A stretch of DNA of 64,000 nt from G963668185 sp965237445 (lineage in GTDB: Bacteria; Chloroflexota; Dehalococcoidia; Lucifugimonadales; G963668185), in NCBI GenBank assembly GCA_965237445.1, contig OZ250142.1:2790001-2854000 (forward strand). The letters run 5' to 3'. Each line of letters starts with the position of its first letter. Positions within the stretch are counted from its first letter, which is position 1. A program made the position numbers and the translations under genes. Below are positions 21,308-30,227 of this stretch, in pieces. Under the pieces are notes generated by a model, which saw only the letters and a program-made list of their open reading frames with translations, did not search any database and was not told where the DNA came from.

Positions 21308-21341
21308 ATTCACCTCACCCTCGAAGCAGGGTGAGGTGAAT
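21308..21341 (+). terminator. Stem-loop after the RRM gene
   Basis: A perfect 14-pair stem, ATTCACCTCACCCT with AGGGTGAGGTGAAT, closes a 6-base loop 38 bases after the stop codon. There is no T run after it, so it may end transcription weakly or protect the 3' end of the mRNA. Confidence 0.7.
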
Positions 21342-21470
21342 CCTTGGGTACCGCGCTAGTCATCTCGCCAAGGCGCTGGGCGTTCAGTGCGTCCCCGTGC
21401 AGACAACAGTATGTCCGTGGCGGAGATTGCGTGCGGCGTTGGCAGTCGTGTGTGAAACTCAGGAGTCGGG

Positions 21471-22424
21471 ATGAGTTACGTAAACACCGTGCTTGGCCCG
21501 GTGAACACGGGCGCGCTCGGCTTTACCCTGTCGCACGAGCACGTCTTGGTGACGTCCGCTGGCATCCAGCACGTGTATCCCGAGTTCATAGACCGGGATG
21601 ACACGATCCACAGGGCCATTGAGGACCTGAAGGAGGCCCGCGCGGCCGGCATCGTCACGATCGTCGACGTCACAACACTCGATCTGGGCCGTGACGTCGG
21701 GCTCCTGCGGACCGTCTCGGAAGCTGCCGGCGTCAACATCATCTGTGCTACCGGGACCTGGCTGGACATACCGAGAGTGTTCTGGAACGCGAATCCTGAC
21801 GACGTCGCCCGCCTTTACATCAGGGAGATCGAAGAGGGCATCGAGGGCACGGGCGTCAAGGCCGGCATAATCAAGGTCGCCAACGATCGCGGCGGCGTTT
21901 CCCCGGCGGGCGAGGTCATCCTCCGCGCCGCTGCCAGGGCGCACAAACAGACCGGCGCCCCAATCTCCACTCATGCTTGGGCGCCCGAGCGAGTTGGCGA
22001 ACAGCAGCTCCGCATCTTTGCCGAGGAGGGCGTGGACCCCTACCGTGTCTACATTGGCCACAGCAACGACACGACCGACCTCGCCTACCTTGAGGCCGTT
22101 GCCGAAGCGGGCGCATGGATCGGCCTGGACCGGTATCCAGGCTCGAAGACGGCCGAGACGCCGGACTGGCTTGAGCGCACCGAGACTCTGAAGCGCCTGA
22201 TAGACAGGGGCCACGCCGAACGCCTCATGCTAGGCCACGACTGGTCCGTCGAAATCCTGATAGGCACTCGGGCCTCCAGGAAGGAAGACAGCGTCACTAA
22301 TCCGGACGGCTACCTGTTCATCACGAGGCAGGTCCTGCCCAGGCTCCGCGAATGGGGCGTCCCGCAAGACACCATCGACCAGATCATGGTCCACAACCCC
22401 AGGCGGTTCTTCGAAGGCGCTTAG
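21471..22424 (+). CDS. Phosphotriesterase-family metal-dependent hydrolase
   Basis: A 317-residue TIM-barrel hydrolase of the phosphotriesterase (PTE/PHP/lactonase-like) family with a binuclear metal site. All ligands are visible: HEH at residues 22-24, the lysine that is carboxylated (Lys135 in GIIKVAND), His168 (ISTHAW), His197 (YIGHSND) and Asp257 (LGHDWS). It is cytoplasmic, without a signal peptide. Family members act on phosphotriesters, lactones or related esters; the natural substrate is unknown. The ATG at 21471 has AGGAG 5 bases upstream. It is followed by an MFS transporter about 190 bases later on the same strand, which could export or import a related compound. Confidence 0.93.
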   Translation: MSYVNTVLGPVNTGALGFTLSHEHVLVTSAGIQHVYPEFIDRDDTIHRAIEDLKEARAAGIVTIVDVTTLDLGRDVGLLRTVSEAAGVNIICATGTWLDIPRVFWNANPDDVARLYIREIEEGIEGTGVKAGIIKVANDRGGVSPAGEVILRAAARAHKQTGAPISTHAWAPERVGEQQLRIFAEEGVDPYRVYIGHSNDTTDLAYLEAVAEAGAWIGLDRYPGSKTAETPDWLERTETLKRLIDRGHAERLMLGHDWSVEILIGTRASRKEDSVTNPDGYLFITRQVLPRLREWGVPQDTIDQIMVHNPRRFFEGA

Positions 22425-22613
22425 CTCCGGCTCCCTGACCCAGCTCGCACTGAAGGCCTTGATGCTAGGCTTAGGCCGCCGTTCTTGCAGTCCCAGGTCC
22501 GCCAGGAATCAGGCTCTGGCCCATCGAACGCGAACGATAGCCAGGGGTGCCCGTCTGGCCTCATCAAGAAGCCTAGTGGCCGAAACCCAAGTCCACGGTT
22601 AAGCTTTCACCCA

Positions 22614-23885
22614 ATGTCGCAGGAATCAGGCCCAACAACATCGCCGGCGCAGCAGACGGCCGGTCCTCCAACGAGGAGCAGAGGCTGGCTTCGCATGTTC
22701 GAATCGCTTGCGAACCCCCAGTTTCTGCTTCTGTGGCTTGGAATGTGCGCCTGGATGTGCGCCATGAACATGCAGTTCGTAGCCCGCGGCTACCTCGCTT
22801 ACGACATCACCGGTTCCGCAACTCTGCTGGGTGTGGTCAACGTCGGTTCGTCGATAACCATTCTTACCTTCTCCTTGCACGGCGGCGCCATAGCTGACCG
22901 ATTGGAGAGAAAGCTGATCATTCAGGTCTGTCTCTCGCTCTCCGTGCTGGCCTCCCTGCTTGTCGGCCTCGCGATCACCACCAACATCATCACCTGGCAT
23001 TACCTGTTGGTCGCTTCGGCGGTCCAGGGCGGCGTCTCGGCATTCCAGATGCCTGCCCGCCAGGCCATGATCAGCCAGATCATCCCGCGCGAACAGTTGA
23101 CCAACGCCCTTGCTCTCAATGGCGCCGCCATGAGCGCGACCATACTGCTGGCGCCCGCAATCGCCGGAGGGCTGTACGCTCTTGCGGGTCCTGACTTCGT
23201 CTACTACGTCATCACAGCCCTTGGCGTCGGCTCATTCTTCTTCACATCATTCGTAAGGCGGACCGGAGTCGGCGGCGGCCGCAGAGAAGCAGTCGGCACC
23301 GAAATCATGGCGGGACTGAACTTCATTCGGACCAATAGGCTGGTGTTCATCCTGGTTCTGGTCGGCGTGGTCGGCACTGTTCTGTCCGAACCCTTCTGGC
23401 TGATGGTTCCTGTGTACATCGTAGACGTCTACGGGCGAGGGCCGGAGGCAATGGGACTGCTCGTGTCCGTCGTTGGAGCTGGCTCGCTAGTCGGCTCCCT
23501 CATAATTGCTGCCATCGGTCGAAAAAAGAGGGGCGCCATGCTCCTGCTCACCGCGATGTTGTCGGGCATCGGCCTCTTGATGATTGGAGTCTTCCCGTAC
23601 TACTTCGCTGCGGTTGCCCTCATGATCCCGGTTGGCTTGGGCGAAGCAGGTCGTTGGTCTTTGAATCAGGCGCTCGTAATGGAGAACACGGACGACCACT
23701 TACGCGGACGCGTCATGAGCATATTCTCGCTGACTTGGGGCCTCATCCCACTCGGAGCATTGCCTTTCGCAGTACTCATCGACTTGCTTGGCGGGCGGAT
23801 GGCAATCGGAATTCTCGCCGGACTCTTGATGACCTTCGTCCTCACGGTTGCTGTGACCAGAAAAGACCTGCTAGCCCTTCAGTAG
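22614..23885 (+). CDS. MFS transporter (EntS-like MFS_3 family)
   Basis: Inner-membrane major facilitator transporter of about 423 residues with roughly 12 membrane segments. It belongs to the MFS_3 group that includes enterobactin and macrolide exporters. Typical segments are FLLLWLGMCAWMCAMNMQFV, the loop GGAIADRLERKLII between helices 2 and 3, AFQMPARQAMISQIIPREQL, and LRGRVMSIFSL later. Start choice is uncertain: the ATG at 22614 gives a short hydrophilic leader (MSQESGPTTS) but no strong ribosome binding site, the next ATG is at 22695 (MFESL), and a TTG at 22485 is less likely. It may act with the preceding hydrolase. It ends 36 bases before the convergent selenoprotein gene. Confidence 0.9.
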   Translation: MSQESGPTTSPAQQTAGPPTRSRGWLRMFESLANPQFLLLWLGMCAWMCAMNMQFVARGYLAYDITGSATLLGVVNVGSSITILTFSLHGGAIADRLERKLIIQVCLSLSVLASLLVGLAITTNIITWHYLLVASAVQGGVSAFQMPARQAMISQIIPREQLTNALALNGAAMSATILLAPAIAGGLYALAGPDFVYYVITALGVGSFFFTSFVRRTGVGGGRREAVGTEIMAGLNFIRTNRLVFILVLVGVVGTVLSEPFWLMVPVYIVDVYGRGPEAMGLLVSVVGAGSLVGSLIIAAIGRKKRGAMLLLTAMLSGIGLLMIGVFPYYFAAVALMIPVGLGEAGRWSLNQALVMENTDDHLRGRVMSIFSLTWGLIPLGALPFAVLIDLLGGRMAIGILAGLLMTFVLTVAVTRKDLLALQ

Positions 23886-23921
23886 CCTGCGGCCAACACC
23901 GTCTTCCCCCCTGGCCTTCCT

Positions 23922-24803
23922 CTAGAGATTGAGGCCGGAGATAACGCCTGACTTCAATGAGCCGGGCCCCTGCTGCTCACCGCTCTCCAGTACTTTTATG
24001 TTCACGGCGCAGGGCACGCCGGTTGGAGACTCGACCCGCTCGTACTCAACAACGGCGCCAGGATCGACGGTGCGGTAGCCCTCGCCGGGTATGCCAGTGA
24101 AGTGCATGAACACAAGCTTCCCGTCAGACTGCTCGATTACCCCGTATCCGTCATCCAGACTGAACCACTGCACAACGCCCTTAAATTTGGGTCCGCCGTC
24201 GGTCTGCGGCTCGAGCCACTTCTCGGCAGGCACACGAATGGCCTTGACCTCGGCCCGGTTATACTCCTCGTAAGCGTAGTTTGAACGGCGGGACATCAGC
24301 TCGCGTAGGTCCATGCGGAGTTCCTCGAGCGTTGGGCGGCCAACGAAGAACCAGCCGTTGTAGACCTTGTAGATAGTCAGGTCGGGTGAAAGTACGTACG
24401 TCATGGGAATTGCGCAGCCCGGGTATTCGCCTTCCGTCTGGTCCCTGATTCCCAGCAGATCGATCGCCCCCCTTGTCTCGTCGCTCAGAAACGGAAACGA
24501 GGCGCCCAGACCGTACCTGAACGCGCCACATACCTTCGGCTCATCCACGCTGACGCAAACAAGACGGCAATAGTTGACCGACAGCTCCTCTTGGTAGCTG
24601 ACTAGCTGGCGCAACTGCGCCCCGTCCCTGGGTCAGTAGAAGCCGCGGTAGAAGACCATCACGATGGGATAGCCGTCATCGAACCCCATAATCTGGTCCA
24701 TCGTCGTGGCCGCGGTCAGCTCGGAAAGCTTTGTCGATCTGCCCCGGTGGTCCGGCAATTCGAGGTCAGGGAACGGTCCGCCTTCTCGTATGTCAAGACT
24801 CAT
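23922..24803 (-). CDS. Selenocysteine peroxiredoxin-like protein fused to a cold-shock domain
   Basis: Predicted thiol/selenol peroxidase. From ATG 24803 (AAGGAG lies 7 bases upstream) the frame is open for 293 codons except for one TGA at 24633-24635, codon 57. The context is VMVFYRGFY-TGA-PRDGAQLRQL. Peroxiredoxins of the AhpC/TSA redoxin type carry their catalytic Cys after FYRG, so TGA replaces exactly that Cys and is read here as selenocysteine. The rest of the fold follows: VCVSVDEPKV, FPFLSDETRGAIDLLGI, and AIPMTYVLSPDLTIYKVYNG to about residue 170. Residues 207-273 form a cold-shock domain with GVVQWFSLDDGYGVIE (RNP1) and VFMHF (RNP2). Such domains bind RNA or single-stranded DNA; the pairing is unusual. 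Other cysteines (79, 83, 92, 130) could be resolving residues. A bare nonsense mutation is the alternative, but the placement argues against it. Confidence 0.85.
24608..24635 (-). promoter_or_regulatory. Candidate bacterial SECIS element with its UGA
   Basis: Just after the in-frame UGA, the mRNA can form a stem GGCGC/GCGCC (24621-24617 with 24612-24608) closing the loop AGUU. Sixteen bases separate the UGA from the loop, and G is the second loop base. Both agree with the published bacterial SECIS consensus as I recall it (spacing about 16-37, short loop, G in the first two positions). SelB would bind here to direct selenocysteine insertion. The stem has only 5 strong pairs, so this is a prediction. 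Confidence 0.7.
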
Positions 24804-24988
24804 CCGTAGCTCCTTGGGCAGTCAGTGTTGGGAAACCTAGTGTACAGCAGTATTCTCGCCGTCCGGCGTCTCTCCGCCTTCCCAATTGCCATTTACGCGA
24901 CGCAGCCGATTTGGTACATTCGTACCTGATTTCAGGCTCATGCTACAGGAGTCGTTCAGTCGGAAAACAACACGATTCGGAGGCCGGA
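24804..24988. promoter_or_regulatory. Divergent intergenic region with promoters
   Basis: This 185-base stretch separates the divergent selenoprotein and glutamine synthetase genes and must hold promoters and leaders for both. Ribosome binding sites are clear at each end (AAGGAG for the minus gene, GGAGG for the plus gene). No -10/-35 pair or operator could be chosen by eye. Confidence 0.5.
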
Positions 24989-25987
24989 ATGGAATCTCGC
25001 ATGGTCGAGTATCTGTGGATCGATGGAACGGAACCTACTGCCAAACTGAGGTGCAAGACCAAAATCGTTCCTGTCGGTGAGGAGCCGCCCCTTTGGGGAT
25101 TTGATGGCTCTAGCACTAACCAGGCGCCCGGAGAGAACTCTGACTGCGTTCTGAGGGCCGTCTACACGTGCCCTGATCCCATTCGCAAGGGCAATGCGGA
25201 AATCGCGATGTGCGAGGTGCTTTTACCTGATCTCTCCCCACACTCTTCGAACACCCGCGCCGCCTGCGCAGAGGTGGCGGATAAGCACAGCACAGAAGAA
25301 ATGATTTTCGGAATCGAACAGGAGTACACCCTCTTTAAGGGTCCAACGCAACCATTGGGTTGGCCCAGAAATGGCTTCCCTGCTCCCCAGGGCGGCTACT
25401 ACTGCGGCGTCGGTTCGGACGAGGTGTTCGGCAGGCCGCTCGTCGAGCAGCACATGGTTGCCTGTTTGCATGCCGGACTCATGATCTCCGGGATAAACGC
25501 GGAAGTCATGCCCGCCCAGTGGGAGTTCCAGATCGGCCCTGTCGGCACTCCTGAGGTCGCGGACCAGTTATGGGTGGCCAGGTGGCTTCTCTACAGACTC
25601 GGAGAAGACCATGGTGTGAACGCAACTCTCCACCCTAAGCCGATGCGCGGCGATTGGAATGGGGCTGGCGCGCACACCAACTTCTCGTCCAAGTTGATGA
25701 GAGAGAACTACGATGCCTGCATCGAAGCAGCGGAAGCTCTTGCAACACGACACGACCTGCACATTGTGAACTACGGCCACGCGATTGAGGAGAGGCTTAC
25801 TGGCCTCCACGAGACGGCCTCATACAAAGAATACAAGTACGGCGTCTCCGATCGCGGCGCCTCCGTCCGCATACCTTGGCAGGTAGCCCGCGACGGCAAG
25901 GGGTACATTGAGGACCGTCGGCCAAATGCAAACATGGACCCATACTTAGTGACGCGTCTGATCCTCGAGACCGTGCTCGAGAAGTAG
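24989..25987 (+). CDS. glnII: Glutamine synthetase, type II (eukaryotic-type)
   Basis: Makes glutamine from glutamate, ammonia and ATP. At 332 residues it has the size and motifs of type II (GlnII) enzymes, not the longer GlnA type I. Visible are LWGFDGSSTNQAPGENSD near the N-terminus, FGIEQEYTLF (metal ligand Glu), GINAEVMPAQWEFQIGP, NGAGAHTNFSS (ATP/metal) and RRPNANMDPYLV at the end. GGAGG lies 5 bases before the ATG at 24989. It has no regulatory tyrosine of the GlnA adenylylation type, so it is not expected to be controlled by GlnE. It stands alone, followed by a hydroxypyruvate isomerase gene 85 bases downstream on the same strand. Confidence 0.95.
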   Translation: MESRMVEYLWIDGTEPTAKLRCKTKIVPVGEEPPLWGFDGSSTNQAPGENSDCVLRAVYTCPDPIRKGNAEIAMCEVLLPDLSPHSSNTRAACAEVADKHSTEEMIFGIEQEYTLFKGPTQPLGWPRNGFPAPQGGYYCGVGSDEVFGRPLVEQHMVACLHAGLMISGINAEVMPAQWEFQIGPVGTPEVADQLWVARWLLYRLGEDHGVNATLHPKPMRGDWNGAGAHTNFSSKLMRENYDACIEAAEALATRHDLHIVNYGHAIEERLTGLHETASYKEYKYGVSDRGASVRIPWQVARDGKGYIEDRRPNANMDPYLVTRLILETVLEK

Positions 25988-26072
25988 ATGTCATCGCAAA
26001 CTGAAGCGAGCGCCCGCTCATCTATTTCGCTCGTGTAACAACCACAAATTAGAAGTACTGGACACATCTAGT

Positions 26073-26852
26073 ATGCCCAGGTTCGCCGCCAACCTAAGCA
26101 TGATGTTCAATGAGGTCGACTTCTTGGACCGGTTCGCGGCCGCGCGTCAGGCGGGCTTTGCGGGCGTCGAGTACATATCACCGTATGAGTATGAACCTGC
26201 TACTCTTGCGGACCTGCTGAAATCTAACGGCCTGAGTCAGGTATTGTTCAATCTCCCGCCCGGAAACTGGGAGGCCGGCGAACGCGGCATCGCCTGTCTG
26301 CCCGACCGGATCGCCGAATTCAAGGTCGGCATTGAGACGGCTGCCGAGTACGCCGTCGCCCTGGGGTGCCGCCAGGTCAACTGCCTCGCGGGCATCGCGC
26401 CGGAAGGAGCAGAGCGCGAACGTCTGCGCCACACCTTCGTTGAAAATCTGCGCTACGCTGCTAAGAGGCTGGAAGCAGCGGGGGTCCTGCTCCTGGTTGA
26501 GGCAATCAACAATCTGGATATCCCCGGCTTCTTCCTGAACACCTCGAGCGAGGCCCTGAGCATCATCGAAGACGTTGGCTCCGCGAACCTCGCCTTCCAG
26601 TACGACATCTACCACATGCAGATCATGGAGGGAGACCTGGCCCGGACTATTGAGAGCAATCTGGAATCGATTAGGCACATTCAGATTGCCGATAATCCGG
26701 GGCGGCACGAGCCCGGAACCGGCGAGATCAATTACCCTTTTCTGTTCGATCACCTTGACGCGTTGGGCTACGATGGATGGGTAAGCGCCGAGTACGTACC
26801 TTCGGTCGCTACTAGAGACAGCCTGTCTTGGATGTCTGAGTACTTGAGGTAA
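26073..26852 (+). CDS. hyi: Hydroxypyruvate isomerase-like TIM-barrel protein
   Basis: A 259-residue member of the Hyi/OtnI hydroxypyruvate isomerase family (xylose isomerase-like TIM barrel), interconverting hydroxypyruvate and tartronate semialdehyde or a related keto sugar. Typical segments are MPRFAANLSMMFNEVDFLDR, VLFNLPPGNWEAGERG, LLVEAINNLDIPGFFLN (metal Glu), FQYDIYHMQIMEGDL, RHIQIADNPGRHEPGTGEIN and WVSAEYVP, which together supply the metal ligands. It may link to glyoxylate or sugar metabolism, but no glyoxylate carboligase lies nearby. Cytoplasmic. Confidence 0.92.
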   Translation: MPRFAANLSMMFNEVDFLDRFAAARQAGFAGVEYISPYEYEPATLADLLKSNGLSQVLFNLPPGNWEAGERGIACLPDRIAEFKVGIETAAEYAVALGCRQVNCLAGIAPEGAERERLRHTFVENLRYAAKRLEAAGVLLLVEAINNLDIPGFFLNTSSEALSIIEDVGSANLAFQYDIYHMQIMEGDLARTIESNLESIRHIQIADNPGRHEPGTGEINYPFLFDHLDALGYDGWVSAEYVPSVATRDSLSWMSEYLR

Positions 26853-26982
26853 ACGGCAATGCCCTTCCTGCCTTCATCCATGAACACAGTGATTACCGTC
26901 AGATTCCAGTGGAGTCAGAGCCGAACCCAGCGGGTGCTCCACAGCCCCGCCGCATTGCGGCTCTAGATTCAACGGAGCAAGC

Positions 26983-29361
26983 ATGGCCACAACCGAAGGC
27001 GCGCAAGTAGATGCCCAACTGGAAAGAGACCTGGCACTGTCAGAGATACAGGACCGTGTGCTTTGGCTCTCAATGCAGATCGTGGACTACGCGAACAACG
27101 TCCGTCCCAACGCAGACGGCGTCAAGGTCGGCGGACACCAGGCGTCCAGCGCTTCCGTAGTGACGGTCTTGACATCGCTCTATTTCGACTTCATGAAGGC
27201 TGGCGACAGGCTGTCGGTCAAACCGCACGCTTCTCCTGCATTCCACGCGGTTCAGTATCTCCTGGGCAACCTCGAACCTCACCATCTCAAGACGCTCCGT
27301 GAGTACCACGGTCTACAGGCTTACCCAAGCCGAACCAAGGATCCGGACCCCGTCGACTTCTCCAGCGGTTCGGTTGGCCTCGCTCCGGTAGCCACCAACT
27401 TCGCCGCGCTCGTGGCCGAATATATGAGAGGCGGAGACGGCAACGGATCGGCGCGCAACCAGTCTCGCTATATCAGCGTTCTTGGAGACGCGGAGCTCGA
27501 CGAAGGTTCGGTGTGGGAAGCAATTGCCGAGCCCGTCATGGAGAACGTCCCCAACCTTTTGTGGATCGTGGATCTCAACCGCCAGAGCCTTGACAGGGTC
27601 ATCCCCGGCATCCGTGTTCGGGCCTGGCGCGACATGTTTGCGGCCAACGGATGGAACGTGATCGACGCCAAGTACGGCAGGAAGCTCGAAGCCGCCTTCG
27701 CAGAACCGAACGGCGAGCTGTTGCGCAACGCCATAGACGGCATGTCCAACCCCGTTTACCAGCGCCTGTTGCGTCTGCCCAGAGAAGCGGTACGCGGGTG
27801 GCTACCCAAGTCCAGCCCCTTCTCAAGGGATATGGCGCGCCTGATCGATCGCTGGAGCGACGACGAGCTGATCGATCTGCTGAGCAACCTCGGTGGGCAT
27901 GACTTCTCGACACTCAGAGAAGCGCTTTCGCGTGCCACCATCCGAACGGGCCCGCACGTCGTGTTTGCGTACACTCTCAAGGGCTGGAAGCTCCCCTCCG
28001 TCGGAGATCCCCAGAACCACTCCGTAATCCTGTCCAGGGAGCAGATGAACAGCCTGAGAGTCTCGCTCGGCATTCCTGAGAAGGAAGCTTGGTCGAGGCT
28101 TGAGGGAGATGGCCCGGCTACGGCGTTGGTCAAAGAGGCTGCGCGCCGACTTGAACCCGCGGAAACGCAGCCCGCAGCCCCCACGATTGAGGTGCCGGTT
28201 GAGTTGGGCTCCGGGTACCGCGGCCGAATGTCTACTCAGCAGATCTTCGGCCTGATCCTCACTGAGATTTCCCGCTCCGTTCCGCAGGTGGCCGACCGGA
28301 TCGCCACCGTTAGCCCGGACGTCGCCAGCTCAACCAACCTCGGCGGCTGGATAAACAAGGCTGGCATCTGGTCCCGTTCGGACGGCGAGGCTTTGCCGGA
28401 AGAGGACGTCATCCGCGCGCTCAAGTGGGACGAGTCGCCGAGCGGCCGCCACATGGCCCTCGGCATTTCGGAAAACAACCTGTTCATGATGTTGGGACAA
28501 CTGGGCCTGACGTTTGAGATGGAGAACGAGCTGCTCTTCCCGATTGGTACGTTGTACGACCCATTTGTGCGGCGCGGCCTGGATGCGTTCGTGTTCAACG
28601 TGTACTCAGGCGCCCGCTTCATCGTCGTCGGCACTCCTTCCGGGATCACCCTCGCGCCGGAAGGCGGCGCTCACCAGTCGCTGATCACTCCCAGCATCGG
28701 CGCCGAGATTCCCGAAGTCGCGTTCTACGACCTGTGCTTCGGACAGGAACTCGAGTGGGTCATGCTCTCCGCGCTCAAGGCTATCCGAGACAGGACCGAA
28801 TGCTCGTATCTTCGTCTCACCAGCAAGAGAGTTGACCAGGGCATATTGAAGGTACCCGCAGACCCCGTCGAGCGTGACGTGCTGCGCCGACAGGTTTTGG
28901 CCGGAGCACACCGGCTCGTGGACCGGAGAGGCAGCCCCGGCTACTCTGCGGGAGAAAACGTCGTGCATATCATGGCATCCGGCGCGATTATCCCCGAGGC
29001 TGTTGAAGCCAGCAGGCTCCTTCTTGAGGAGGGCGTCTATGCGAACGTTGTCAGCGTCACCGGTCCCGGGCCCCTCTACCGACGCTATCAGGCATCAGTG
29101 AAGTCCGCGCACGGCATCCGGCGCGAGCTCACAGGCTTTTTGACCGACGTGATTCCCCTTGACGACCACGCGCCGGTCGTCACCGTCGTAGACGGGCATC
29201 CGCACTCGCTCGCATGGATTGGAGCCGCTCTGAACGCGCCGTCGTATCCACTCGGCGTCTCAGACTACGGACAGTCTGGCGGCGTCCAGGACCTCTACCG
29301 CGAGTACGGCATCGACACTGACAGCATCATGAACGCCTGCTTCTGCGCGCTGGACTGCTGA
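26983..29361 (+). CDS. AceE-type (homodimeric E1) thiamine-diphosphate dehydrogenase
   Basis: A 792-residue thiamine-diphosphate enzyme resembling homodimeric pyruvate dehydrogenase E1 (AceE), about 90 residues shorter than usual. The N-terminal half holds GGHQASSASVVTVLTSLYF and KPHASPAFHAVQYLLGN. The ThDP motif region follows (SVLGDAELDEGSVWEAIAEP, then NLLWIVDLNRQSLDR) with FAANGWNVIDA. The C-terminal pyrimidine-binding half follows with FEMENELLFPIGTLYDPF and PSGITLAPEGGAHQSL. No E2 or lipoyl protein is nearby, so the substrate may be pyruvate or another 2-oxo acid. ACGGAG lies 8 bases before the ATG. Whether hyi and this gene share a transcript is possible (130-base gap) but not shown. 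Confidence 0.88.
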   Translation: MATTEGAQVDAQLERDLALSEIQDRVLWLSMQIVDYANNVRPNADGVKVGGHQASSASVVTVLTSLYFDFMKAGDRLSVKPHASPAFHAVQYLLGNLEPHHLKTLREYHGLQAYPSRTKDPDPVDFSSGSVGLAPVATNFAALVAEYMRGGDGNGSARNQSRYISVLGDAELDEGSVWEAIAEPVMENVPNLLWIVDLNRQSLDRVIPGIRVRAWRDMFAANGWNVIDAKYGRKLEAAFAEPNGELLRNAIDGMSNPVYQRLLRLPREAVRGWLPKSSPFSRDMARLIDRWSDDELIDLLSNLGGHDFSTLREALSRATIRTGPHVVFAYTLKGWKLPSVGDPQNHSVILSREQMNSLRVSLGIPEKEAWSRLEGDGPATALVKEAARRLEPAETQPAAPTIEVPVELGSGYRGRMSTQQIFGLILTEISRSVPQVADRIATVSPDVASSTNLGGWINKAGIWSRSDGEALPEEDVIRALKWDESPSGRHMALGISENNLFMMLGQLGLTFEMENELLFPIGTLYDPFVRRGLDAFVFNVYSGARFIVVGTPSGITLAPEGGAHQSLITPSIGAEIPEVAFYDLCFGQELEWVMLSALKAIRDRTECSYLRLTSKRVDQGILKVPADPVERDVLRRQVLAGAHRLVDRRGSPGYSAGENVVHIMASGAIIPEAVEASRLLLEEGVYANVVSVTGPGPLYRRYQASVKSAHGIRRELTGFLTDVIPLDDHAPVVTVVDGHPHSLAWIGAALNAPSYPLGVSDYGQSGGVQDLYREYGIDTDSIMNACFCALDC

Positions 29362-29400
29362 CTCCCCACTCGTCGCTCGCCCGGCGTAACCGCTGCCTCA

Positions 29401-30120
29401 TCACAGCGCCGTATCCATCTCCTCCGCGGTCTTCTCAGGCCAGGCTTGATGAAACGTCTCCACCGTGAACTGCCCCTCAACCATGCGCGTCGCTACTTCC
29501 TGCGCGTCCTGCTGAGACCGGTACAGACGCAACGCCCTAACCTTCACGCTCAGGAACTCGGCGATATCGATCGTCACCGTCGGCTCGCCCTCCGGACCCT
29601 CCACGTTGAGTCCGAACCGCTCGGCGGCCTCCCTCGGCAGCGCTACGTAGTAAAGGCGCGGCGTGAGTGCCGTCGTCAGCCTGTAGCGATGAAACGCCCC
29701 CACCGTGGCCTTGTGAACGGCTACATGGTCCACGTGGCCTGATATGCCGTTTGGACCCCAGGTGATTACCGTGTCCGGTTGTTCCTCGCGCATCACCTCC
29801 AGCATTTGGTCGGAGACCTCTTCCACGTCGGAACGGTCCAGCTCTTGGTCTCGGTAATCGAGTAGCACCGGCTCCCGAGCACCGATGAGCCGCATGACCG
29901 CACTCAGCTCCGATTCTCGTACGGCCGGGAGCTCCTCCCGCGTGAAGCTCTTGCCGTCCTGGCCGAGAGTCCCAAGCTCCCCACGCGTAGCCGTGATCAC
30001 CCGCACTCGCGCGCCCCTCGATGCGTACATGGCCAGCGTCCCGCCGGACGTGGTCGTTTCGTCGTCGGGATGGGCGAAAATCCCCAGTATGCTCCGTTCC
30101 GCGTCACTCCTGTCGGGCAA
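29401..30120 (-). CDS. LmbE/PIG-L family deacetylase
   Basis: Zinc-dependent N-deacetylase of the LmbE/PIG-L family, which acts on GlcNAc-linked substrates, for example in mycothiol or bacillithiol synthesis or in detoxification. The metal motif AHPDDE (residues 16-21) and SGHVDHVAVHKA, with the third metal histidine and a catalytic residue, are intact in 239 residues. It is cytoplasmic. The start is a TTG at 30120, with GGAGGGG upstream on the minus strand. Its transcript converges on the AceE-type gene. Its neighbour on the other side is divergent (cyclophilin lipoprotein), and they share about 107 bases of intergenic sequence. Confidence 0.9.
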   Translation of the reverse strand: MPDRSDAERSILGIFAHPDDETTTSGGTLAMYASRGARVRVITATRGELGTLGQDGKSFTREELPAVRESELSAVMRLIGAREPVLLDYRDQELDRSDVEEVSDQMLEVMREEQPDTVITWGPNGISGHVDHVAVHKATVGAFHRYRLTTALTPRLYYVALPREAAERFGLNVEGPEGEPTVTIDIAEFLSVKVRALRLYRSQQDAQEVATRMVEGQFTVETFHQAWPEKTAEEMDTAL

Positions 30121-30227
30121 AGGCAGTCCCCTCCAAGAAGGTTGCTCATTCTATAATAGGCTGGCGGCCGTGCTCGGAAACGCAATCCGATTGTGGCTGG
30201 CGCACATCGACAACTTGGAGGATAAAT

